Shown piece after piece: positions 1 to 7,500 of a stretch of DNA of 11,801 nt. Origin of the DNA: Bacteroidetes bacterium UBA1860 (GTDB lineage Bacteria > Bacteroidota > Rhodothermia > Balneolales > Balneolaceae). The stretch's first letter is position 1, and each line of letters opens with the position of its first letter. The DNA lies in contig DDIC01000008.1 in NCBI GenBank assembly GCA_002338335.1, positions 1 through 11,801 on the forward strand, given 5' to 3'. Made by a program: the position numbers and the translations under genes. Under the pieces are notes generated by a model. The model had not been told where the DNA came from. It saw only the letters and a program-made list of their open reading frames with translations, and did no database searches.

Positions 1-804
1 ATGATTGGAGCCTGAGTGGTTCATGATTTGGTCCATAATGAGCTTAATTCCTCTTTTTTTCGCTTCTTGACTCAAAGTTTGATACAGTTCATTACTCCCG
101 TAGCGAGGATCAGTTTTATAATAATCGGTTGTTGCATAGCCGTGGTAAGAGCTTTCGTCCATAGCATTTTCGAGTACAGGATTCAACCATAGAGCCGTAA
201 AGCCCATATCTTTGATGTAATCTAATCGTTGAATAATACCTTCGATATCTCCACCATGTCGTCCATAAGGATCTTCTCGGTTGAATGAATCTACATACTC
301 TGGATGTGAATCATTGCTTTGGTCGCCATTAACAAATCGATCCGGGGTGATGAGATAGATGACATCTTGCGTGTTGAATCCTTCCCGATTACTTGAATTT
401 GCTTCTCTTTCAAGCAGTGGATACGAAACAGAAAATGATTCTTTTGCGTCCCCAACATGCTCGAATTCAATGTTTACAGTTCCTGGAACAGCTTCCGTTG
501 TAGTTGAGACATCAAGAAACAGATAGTTCGAATTTGAGGTGGTTGAAACCTCATGAAGGTTGAGCTCAACAGAAGGTATAGAAACATTATACTCAGCAAT
601 ATCCTTCCCATACACCATGATTTGGAAGGATGGGTCCTTGAATCCGACCCACCAATTTGACGGCTCTAACCGTGTGATTTGTGAGGGTAGCGATTGGGCA
701 TTAATGCTTTGTGCCTGAACGTGAGATACCGTTACTGATTGAAGAAAAAGAAGTAACAATAGGCTTCCAAGAAGCTGATTCAGCGTACGAGTCCTACATT
801 TCAT
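1..804 (-). CDS. Secreted GH13 alpha-amylase / neopullulanase-like enzyme, N-terminal 268 residues (partial at window edge)
   Basis: The minus-strand frame opens at ATG 804-802 and stays open to base 1, so only the N-terminal part is present. Residues 1-31 form a signal peptide (hydrophobic LLGSLLLLLFLQ, cleavage likely after VQA), so the enzyme is exported. Residues about 41-135 begin with SNWWVGFKDPSFQIMVYGK, the pattern of the N-terminal beta-sandwich (Cyc-maltodext_N) of cyclomaltodextrinases and SusA-type neopullulanases. The GH13 barrel starts at about residue 147 with DVIYLITPDRFVNGD. Conserved region I, DQIMNHSG, is present (D258, N262, H263). The catalytic Asp/Glu/Asp regions lie beyond the window. 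The family hydrolyses alpha-1,4 (and some alpha-1,6) links in starch, pullulan or maltodextrins. The gene is divergent from the carbamoyltransferase cassette, and its 122-bp upstream gap holds a weak operator-like sequence. The family call is firm; the exact substrate is not. Confidence 0.9.
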   Translation of the reverse strand, partial: MKCRTRTLNQLLGSLLLLLFLQSVTVSHVQAQSINAQSLPSQITRLEPSNWWVGFKDPSFQIMVYGKDIAEYNVSIPSVELNLHEVSTTSNSNYLFLDVSTTTEAVPGTVNIEFEHVGDAKESFSVSYPLLEREANSSNREGFNTQDVIYLITPDRFVNGDQSNDSHPEYVDSFNREDPYGRHGGDIEGIIQRLDYIKDMGFTALWLNPVLENAMDESSYHGYATTDYYKTDPRYGSNELYQTLSQEAKKRGIKLIMDQIMNHSGSNH

Positions 805-926
805 AGATTTCAAACTACTTTTAAAAGATATTTTTAGAATAAGCATTTCCAAAGATTATTGAGTCTCCATTTCTAATATGGTGATCAGTTGTATGCTAAA
901 CAATTGAAAAGCTATATTGATGCGAT
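805..926. promoter_or_regulatory. Divergent intergenic region between the GH13 gene and the carbamoyltransferase cassette
   Basis: This 122-bp AT-rich spacer must hold the promoters for both outward-facing genes. On the plus strand, TTGTAT (889-894) and TATATT (913-918) are spaced by 18 bp and look like a sigma-70-type promoter. A transcript from there would start only 1-3 bases before the ATG at 927, so it would be almost leaderless; this is weak evidence. On the minus strand, TGGAAATGCTTATT (851-838) matches 10 of 14 bases of the LacI-type palindrome at 10184-10197 and lies about 34 bp upstream of the GH13 start. It is not itself a good palindrome. There is no Shine-Dalgarno sequence before either gene. 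Confidence 0.3.
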
Positions 927-2792
927 ATGAGCAAAATACTCGGAATATCGGCGTTCTATCATGACTCAGCAGTGGCAATTACGGTGGATGGGGAAATAAT
1001 CGCAGCAGCCCAAGAGGAGCGATATTCCCGTAAAAAACACGATGCAGGCTTTCCTGTTCATTCAATTAAATATTGTCTGGAGGAAACTGGTTTCTGTCTA
1101 GATGAACTAGATGCGGTAGTTTTTTACGATAAACCTTTATTGAAGTTTGAGAGGTTATTAGAAACGTACTATGCATTTGCCCCCAAAGGTTTGAGGCAAT
1201 TTGTTCTCTCTATTCCAATTTGGCTTAAGGAGAAGATGTTTCTCAAAAAACAGATTTATGAGGGACTCAATAGCGTGGAACCCTACAACAAGAAGGATCT
1301 TAAACTCTTGTTTCCTGCGCATCATATGTCTCATGCAGCAAGTGCGTTTTACCCTTCACCTTTTTCAAGCGCTGCCATTTTGACTATTGACGGTGTAGGG
1401 GAGTGGGCTACAGCCACGATAGCGAAAGGAGAGGGGCATCAAATCCGGATCTTAAAAGAGATGAGGTTTCCCCACTCCGCGGGTCTTCTTTATTCTGCAT
1501 TCACCTACTTTTTAGGGTTTAAGGTTAATTCTGGGGAATATAAATTAATGGGATTGGCACCTTATGGCGATCCAAATTCAGAACAAACGGCTGCATTTAT
1601 CAAGAAAATCAAAGATCATCTAGTCACTATCTATGAAGATGGATCTATTTGGCTAAATCAAGAATATTTTACCTATACAACGGCTCTCAAAATGTTGAAT
1701 GACTCCAAATGGGAAAAACTATTTGAATGCAAAAAAGTTGCCCCTGATGGAGTTCTAGAACCATGCCATTGCAATCTTGCCTATGCTATTCAGCACGTTA
1801 CTGAAGAAATTGTTCTCAAAATGGCAAAAGAAGCAAAACGGCTCACGGATTCTGACTATTTGTGTATGGCGGGAGGAGTTGCGTTAAACTGTGTAGCCAA
1901 TGGAAAGCTTCTCAAAGCACAATTATTTAAAGACATTTTCATTCAACCTGCTTCTGGGGATGCGGGTGGCTCTGTAGGTGCGGCCTTGTTGGCACATCAT
2001 ATGTACTATGATCATCCAAGGCAGGTAACGAATGAGCCCGATGCGATGAAGGGCAGCTATCTAGGACCAGACTTTTCTGATAAAGAGGCTGTAATCACCT
2101 TTAAGAAACAGAAAGCGGTATATAATCACATAGAATCCTTTGATGCACTGTGTGCAAAAGTTGCGGAAGCTTTGGATAGTGGACAGGTTGTGGGATGGTT
2201 CCAAGGGAAAATGGAATTTGGTCCAAGAGCATTAGGGAATCGAAGTATCTTGGCTGATCCCCGTGACAAGGACATGCAAAAGAAACTTAATCTCAAAATT
2301 AAGTACAGAGAGGGATTTCGTCCGTTTGCCCCGGCAGTTCAAACAGAACACGTAGAAGAAATATTTGATTTGGATACACACTCACCTTATATGCTTCTGG
2401 TGGCTGAAGTGAAGCAACAAGAACGACGTGATATGATCAAAAATGATCATAACCTTACGATATGGGATAAGTTGTATATGGATCGTGGTGCCCTACAATC
2501 CATCACGCATGTTGATTTTTCGGCTAGGGTTCAGACTGTGCATAAGGAAACGAACCAACGTTTTTGGTCGCTATTGGAGGCTTTTAAGCAAAAAACAGGT
2601 TGTGGCGTTTTGATTAATACCAGTTTTAACGTCAGAGGGGAACCCATTGTTTGTTCGCCTGAGGATGCATATAGATGTTTTATGAGTACCGAAATGGATT
2701 GGCTTGTTGTAAACAACTATATATTGGAGAAAACAGCACAGCCCGAATGGGATAATCGAGAAAAGTGGAGGACAAATTTTCGTCCCGATTAA
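927..2792 (+). CDS. NodU/CmcH-family carbamoyltransferase
   Basis: The 621-aa length is usual for this family, which transfers a carbamoyl group from carbamoyl phosphate, through a carbamoyl-adenylate, to a hydroxyl on a sugar or natural product. The N-terminal Kae1/ASKHA-like domain spans about residues 1-360. It shows GISAFYHDSAVAI (6-18), the metal-binding HxxxH in HHMSHA (H132, H136), DGVGEWAT (155-162), NSGEYKLMGLAPYG (201-214) and MAGGVALN (314-321). The C-terminal YrdC-like adenylation domain spans about 405-600 and shows EFGPRALGNRS (430-440), FRPFAPAV and INTSFNVRGEPIV. No key motif is missing and there is no signal peptide, so it is cytoplasmic. It is the first gene of a tight cassette with the two small membrane proteins that follow (18-bp and 8-bp gaps). 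The acceptor substrate is unknown. Homologues include NodU (Nod factor), CmcH (cephamycin), TobZ (tobramycin) and SxtI (saxitoxin), but most genomic members carrying this cassette have no assigned product. Confidence 0.93.
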   Translation: MSKILGISAFYHDSAVAITVDGEIIAAAQEERYSRKKHDAGFPVHSIKYCLEETGFCLDELDAVVFYDKPLLKFERLLETYYAFAPKGLRQFVLSIPIWLKEKMFLKKQIYEGLNSVEPYNKKDLKLLFPAHHMSHAASAFYPSPFSSAAILTIDGVGEWATATIAKGEGHQIRILKEMRFPHSAGLLYSAFTYFLGFKVNSGEYKLMGLAPYGDPNSEQTAAFIKKIKDHLVTIYEDGSIWLNQEYFTYTTALKMLNDSKWEKLFECKKVAPDGVLEPCHCNLAYAIQHVTEEIVLKMAKEAKRLTDSDYLCMAGGVALNCVANGKLLKAQLFKDIFIQPASGDAGGSVGAALLAHHMYYDHPRQVTNEPDAMKGSYLGPDFSDKEAVITFKKQKAVYNHIESFDALCAKVAEALDSGQVVGWFQGKMEFGPRALGNRSILADPRDKDMQKKLNLKIKYREGFRPFAPAVQTEHVEEIFDLDTHSPYMLLVAEVKQQERRDMIKNDHNLTIWDKLYMDRGALQSITHVDFSARVQTVHKETNQRFWSLLEAFKQKTGCGVLINTSFNVRGEPIVCSPEDAYRCFMSTEMDWLVVNNYILEKTAQPEWDNREKWRTNFRPD

Positions 2793-2810
2793 ACTACATC
2801 AACACAGTCT

Positions 2811-2963
2811 ATGATAGACTTTCTTAGCGATTTCTGGCTTTATATAAAAGAGCGTAAGAAGTATTGGTTAGCACCAATTATTGTGGTGTTACTTCTGCTT
2901 GGATTTTTAATTGTTTTTGGCGGAGGTAGCGCACTAGCCCCGTTTATTTATACACTCTTTTAG
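2811..2963 (+). CDS. DUF5989-like 50-aa single-pass membrane microprotein
   Basis: A short gene of 50 codons starts MIDFLSDFWLYIKERKKYW and ends at TAG 2961-2963. An amphipathic, basic N-terminus (residues 1-20) precedes a hydrophobic segment at about 22-37 (APIIVVLLLLGFLIVFGGG) and the tail SALAPFIYTLF. This layout, the GGGSALAPFIYTLF-type ending and the place between a carbamoyltransferase and an SxtJ-like gene match the DUF5989 family from memory; no search was run. The gene sits 18 bp after the carbamoyltransferase stop and 8 bp before the next start, so translational coupling is likely. It has no Shine-Dalgarno sequence. Function is unknown. Being an inner-membrane peptide in a conserved set, it may help recruit the soluble carbamoyltransferase to the membrane (inference). 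Confidence 0.8.
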   Translation: MIDFLSDFWLYIKERKKYWLAPIIVVLLLLGFLIVFGGGSALAPFIYTLF

Positions 2964-2971
2964 TCTAAAAT

Positions 2972-3331
2972 ATGGGCAAAGGGACTCCACAGACGACCGT
3001 ATTAGTCATTACGATTGGATTTATCATTCTATTTCTATTCTATGATATGGATTGGATGATTTATACATCTGTTATCGTAGGGACATTGGGTGCCTTCTCT
3101 GAGTGGGTGGCTAGAAAAATTGAGTGGTTTTGGTTCAAGTTGGCGCATATTCTTAGCCTAATCTTCCCTAAAATTTTGTTGACGGCCATATTTTTCCTGT
3201 TGCTCGTCCCCATTGCCAGACTTTCTAAATGGTTTACGAAGGATCCATTGAGTCTTAAAAAAAAGGAGGACTCCACATTTGTTGAAGTAGAGAATATCGA
3301 CATCAAGCAAAGCATGGAGCGAACATGGTGA
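2972..3331 (+). CDS. SxtJ-like small integral membrane protein
   Basis: This 119-aa protein has hydrophobic segments at about residues 9-24, 28-43 and 57-84. Its charged cytoplasmic tail ends FVEVENIDIKQSMERTW, and an acidic tail ending in E-x-T/M-W is typical of the SxtJ family. The family is named after a gene beside the SxtI carbamoyltransferase in saxitoxin clusters, but it is widespread in bacteria that make no saxitoxin. Here it is the third gene of the carbamoyltransferase, DUF5989 and SxtJ set, 8 bp after the microprotein stop, so it is almost surely co-transcribed. An SGNH/GDSL hydrolase often follows in other genomes, but a GH5 gene follows here. The biochemical role is unknown; a membrane partner of the carbamoyltransferase is the simplest reading. 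Confidence 0.78.
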   Translation: MGKGTPQTTVLVITIGFIILFLFYDMDWMIYTSVIVGTLGAFSEWVARKIEWFWFKLAHILSLIFPKILLTAIFFLLLVPIARLSKWFTKDPLSLKKKEDSTFVEVENIDIKQSMERTW

Positions 3332-3368
3332 TATGCCTTATGCTCGTTGCTTTTAAATAACTATCCAA

Positions 3369-3374
3369 AGGTGA
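3369..3374 (+). promoter_or_regulatory. Ribosome binding site AGGTGA for the GH5 lipoprotein
   Basis: AGGTGA ends nine bases before ATG 3384 and pairs with the anti-Shine-Dalgarno sequence. It favours 3384 over the in-frame ATG at 3393, which would have GGAGG only two bases upstream. It stands out because the other complete genes here have no recognisable Shine-Dalgarno sequence. Confidence 0.5.
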
Positions 3375-3383
3375 AATAATTTT

Positions 3384-4529
3384 ATGGAGGTCATGGCACT
3401 ATTTGCAGGCTCGTCAAGAGTAACATATTTACTAGCGTCTGCGATAATATTATTTGCTTCTTGTGATAATCTTGCCACGAATACAGAAGATGATTCGCTT
3501 TCAGATTTTCTGCCAGCGAGTGAAGTTATCTCAAATATGGATGCTGGTTTCAATCTAGGTAATACCTTCGATAATGGTTACAACGCCACAGACTCTTATG
3601 AAAATGCTCAATTAATTTTACTGTATAAAAGTGCTGGAATGAAGCATATTCGAATTCCAGTCACATGGATGGAAGGATTTGGAGGAGATGCACTTGCAGA
3701 CGAAAAAGGAGAGGTAAATTTTAATCATCCTCGTTTTTTAGAGTTAAAAAAAACAATCGATTTTGCACTTCAACAAGGTTTATATGTCATCATTAACGCA
3801 CATCATGAGCGGCATTTTAAAGAACACTATGATAATTCAGCTGAATTTGATGAGAAGTTCACCACACTATGGACTGACATAGCCAATTATTTCATAGAAT
3901 ATGACCAGAAACTTGTGTTTGAGCTACTGAATGAACCTGAAGGAGCATTTGGTCAAATGGGTGGGCCTGTATTGCACAATGACCCTGTAGCCATTGGTTA
4001 TACACGAAAAATTATGCGTATTGGTACAGAAGCTGTTAGAAGTACTGGTGGGAATAATGAAAAGCGCATCATCATGCTCGGAACTAACTCATGGGGAAAT
4101 CACAATCAGATTTTCTCAAACTACCCTGACCAAGCATCACTGCCTGGAAATGGAAGCGATGAGTATCTTGCAATACAGGTTCATAGTTATGACCCTTGGG
4201 AGTTTTGCGGTCAGGAAGGAGAAAACAGCGCTTATCCTGGGGATCAAGCAACGGCGAGCAGAATGAGGGAGGTTGCCGCCCATGGAAGAGCCTTAGGTGT
4301 TCCCTTACACTACGGTGAATTTGGAGTTGGAAGGCGTGAGGACCAAGCCCAAAGGAATACCATACTTGTTCGTGATTACTATCGCACTGTTGTTCAAACG
4401 GCCAAGGCTGAGGGCATGGCGTCTGCCGCATGGGATGACCGGGGCTGGTTTGGACTCACAAATGGTGATGCCGAACAAGGGTTTTCGTTTACCTATGGTA
4501 TTGTTCCCCACATGCTCGAAAAACCCTGA
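3384..4529 (+). CDS. GH5 endo-beta-glucanase-like lipoprotein
   Basis: This 381-aa retaining glycoside hydrolase most resembles the GH5_4-type endoglucanase / licheninase / xyloglucanase group. Residues 1-26 are a lipoprotein signal peptide ending IILFASC, which makes Cys27 the lipidated residue. The -3 Phe is off the strict lipobox consensus. The barrel shows NLGNTFD (57-63), IRIPVTW (90-96), AHHE (139-142), the acid/base NEP motif LLNEPEG (N183, E184), the active-site VHSYDPWEFCG (H267) and the nucleophile HYGEFGV (E312). W350 in AAWDD is the usual substrate-platform Trp. The protein ends soon after the barrel, with no carbohydrate-binding or T9SS domain, so it is a compact membrane-anchored enzyme. 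It lies 52 bp after the SxtJ-like gene on the same strand and could be read through from that cassette. Its stop is only 2 bp from the stop of the convergent ThuA-dehydrogenase gene. Family is clear; substrate is inferred only as a beta-glucan. Confidence 0.92.
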   Translation: MEVMALFAGSSRVTYLLASAIILFASCDNLATNTEDDSLSDFLPASEVISNMDAGFNLGNTFDNGYNATDSYENAQLILLYKSAGMKHIRIPVTWMEGFGGDALADEKGEVNFNHPRFLELKKTIDFALQQGLYVIINAHHERHFKEHYDNSAEFDEKFTTLWTDIANYFIEYDQKLVFELLNEPEGAFGQMGGPVLHNDPVAIGYTRKIMRIGTEAVRSTGGNNEKRIIMLGTNSWGNHNQIFSNYPDQASLPGNGSDEYLAIQVHSYDPWEFCGQEGENSAYPGDQATASRMREVAAHGRALGVPLHYGEFGVGRREDQAQRNTILVRDYYRTVVQTAKAEGMASAAWDDRGWFGLTNGDAEQGFSFTYGIVPHMLEKP

Positions 4530-4531
4530 TG

Positions 4532-7500
4532 TTATTTGAGTAGCAAGAAAGATCGTACTCTAGATTGTCCTTCAAAGTCTAACTGATAAAAGTAGGTGCC
4601 ACTTGTGAGTTGAGTCCCATCAAATTGTACCTGATGTGTTCCTGCTACTTGAGTTCCCTGGACCAATACCCCGACTTCTTGTCCCAGTGTATTGAACACG
4701 GAGAGTGTTACTGCGCCTGCATGAGGAAGGGTATAATCGATGTTGGTAGTTGGATTGAACGGGTTAGGGTAGTTTTGCCTCAGGGAAAACTCCTGAGGGA
4801 TCTCCTTTGCTGTAGAAGTGTTGGACACAAGTAAAACTTCAGCGCTAGGGGTAAGAAAGTCTGCGTGGATCACGTTATTGGACGAGCTTCCATTCCACCT
4901 TAGGAACATGCCAGACTCTCCTGTCGTATGTGAATACTCAACCTTGAGTTTGTATGGGGTATTGGCTTGCAAAGATTTATTGCCAGACTCATTGCTGTCC
5001 TCATCAATCAATATTTGATCATCTAGCCAAACCCGGGCTTTTCCATTCACTGCGTCAGTGAATAATTTGTAAAATCCAAATGCATCAACAGTCAATTCAC
5101 CTTCCCACCTTACACTAAACCCCTCCTTTGGAAGAGTTTCATGAGCACCACGGTCATCCCACTGAAAGGCAATCATGGGATCTTTTCGGACGATTTGCGT
5201 GCCTGTGAAATCTGGTTCTGAATAATAGGTAGCAGCAAGCCCCCGTAAAGAATCTTGATGGGTCTTGGCAACCCCTTTACCGTGAAAATCTATCCAATTG
5301 ATATTCCCGAGGGCACTATTTCCATCATCACTTTTGAATACAACGTAAACATCTCGAGTTCCGCCTGGATTTTGCAAGGTGCTGGTAAAAAAGTCATATG
5401 CCTGCCAATCGCCTGTAGTTTGAGTTCCAATGGTTGAAATCAATTCTCCATCTAGAGAATCAACTCGAACCTCGACTTCGGCTGCAATTTGATTGGAGGC
5501 ATACCGAAGGGTGATAAAGTCAATCCCTTCAAAATTCATGGAACTAAATTTCATGGCAGAATTTTGATTGGCAAAGCCCACATTTTGCCCTCCTCCCAAA
5601 ACATCACCCGTTGTTTCAGTTTGCAAATCAATCAGTTCAACTGCATGTTGGGCTTGTTTTCGCTTCATATTAAGAACGATGCCGTCACTTCCACGAAGAG
5701 AGGCGCCTACTCCTGCTCCATCATCATCATATGTGGCGGCTAACACATAAAAAACGTTATCAGGACCTTCTCCATGCGTTTCTGTTGTAAAGATGCCCGT
5801 GCAACCATTACGTGGCCCTGTCCCATGAGCATGATCATCGTGTCCTATTGAGGGTTCTACAGCGACGTCCTGACAATCTATCCCATTACCAATGCTTCCT
5901 TGCTCGTCATCCATTACGTCGACGGAGTATTCGATTTCATCAAAATCTTCATAAAAACCACCATTGTAGGGTTCGAGTATTGTCACCACAGGAGCTGTAT
6001 TTCCCACTATAATTTCTAGTTGATCTACTGAAGTCGCCCCATCTTGATCTGTGACAGTAAGTGTAACAGGGTAGACGCCATTTGTGTTGTAGGTATACTG
6101 TACGGTAGCAGTATTTGCATCTTCAACATCATCACCATCAAGATCCCATGAGTATCTCAAAACATCTCCAACATCAGGATCTGAGGAAGTTTCGCCACTG
6201 AAGATTACGCTTAATGGAGCGCTTCCACTTTGGATATCAACAGCAGCGCGAGCGGTGGGTACACGGTTAGCTAAATTCTGAGCAAACTCAATTTTAATAA
6301 TTCGGTCATCTGCGTTTTCTTCAAAAAAACCAGTACCCCATTCGATAATGTAGATTGCCCCGTCAGGTCCGATTTTCATATCAATGGGTCGATTAAGGGT
6401 TAAATTGTCTAGGAATGGATTGATTTGAAGTAGCTCCCCATCATCAGTAAAACGTATTTCTTTGATCCAATTACGAGTCCATTCTAGAATAAAAAGTGAC
6501 CCATCAAAATATTCTGGAAGACTTCCAGTCTCTTCTAAGGTATCATCATAGTAAAAGATATCCCCAGCGATTGCAGTTCTCTGTCCAGCACCCAGTTGCG
6601 GCCATTTTTCTGTCACCCCATAGGTATAAGCTATCCATGCTGGAATAGCAGGTGGAAGTGAGTCAGCACCTGTATTATTAGGTGATGAGTTTACAGGTGA
6701 ATCGCAATTAAATGCGGCTCCTGTCGTGCCCGTTGCAAAATCATATTGTCGGTATGGAAGATTTTCGGCTATGCACATAGGCCAACCAAAATTACCAGCC
6801 TGAGATGTTCGATTAAATTCATCGTAACCCTTGGGTCCTCGAGTAACATTATCGCCTCCAGCATCGGGTCCCACATCTCCCCAGTAAAGCTCACCATTCC
6901 GTTTGTCCACTGCCATTCGGAAAGGATTTCGAGTGCCCATTACATAAATTTCGGGAAGCCCTTCGTCCGAATTAGTAAATAGATTTCCCTCAGGTATAGA
7001 GTAAGTGCCATCTTCTTCTGGTCTAATACGTAGAATTTTCCCTCGTAAATCCATTGTATTTCCTGACGTACCCTGAGCATCGTAATACTCTCTACCAGGG
7101 CGCTCGTCAATGGGGGAAAATCCATCAGATTCAAAAGGATTCACATTATCCCCTGTGGTTATGTAAAGATCACCATTGGGGCCAAACTCAAGGTCACCAC
7201 CCGAATGGCAACATTGTGATCGCTGAACTGGGATTCGAAGAAGGATGTCTTCTGAATCCATATTTAGACGAACACCATCAAAGGTAAATCTAGAAACTCT
7301 CTGCTCCTCAACCGTTCGAGGTGAATAGAAAACATAGATATAGGAGTTGATCTCAAAATTTGGATCCAATACAATACCTAATAACCCATCTTCACGTCCA
7401 CTATCGACATCAAATTCGGCTACAGTGGAGATAAGACCTGTTGAGGAATTCCAAAGATGCATCTTACCCTGGCGCTCAATGTATAATACGTCATAGGAAG

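Noticed and set aside
3061..3315. Minus-strand open frame of 84 codons opposite the SxtJ-like gene
   Set aside because: The plus-strand frame has membrane segments and the family tail; the antisense peptide is a by-product.
927..3331. A saxitoxin or aminoglycoside biosynthesis cluster, suggested by SxtJ-like and CmcH/TobZ-like genes
   Set aside because: No other biosynthetic genes are present, and these families are widespread outside toxin clusters; the names reflect first description only.
3332..3383. A terminator between the SxtJ-like and GH5 genes
   Set aside because: The 52-bp gap shows no stable inverted repeat followed by a T-run, so read-through is as likely as termination.
4084..4431. 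Minus-strand open frame of 115 codons inside the GH5 lipoprotein gene
   Set aside because: It is antisense to the GH5 active-site region (the acid/base and nucleophile motifs read in frame on the plus strand), and its peptide has no recognisable features.
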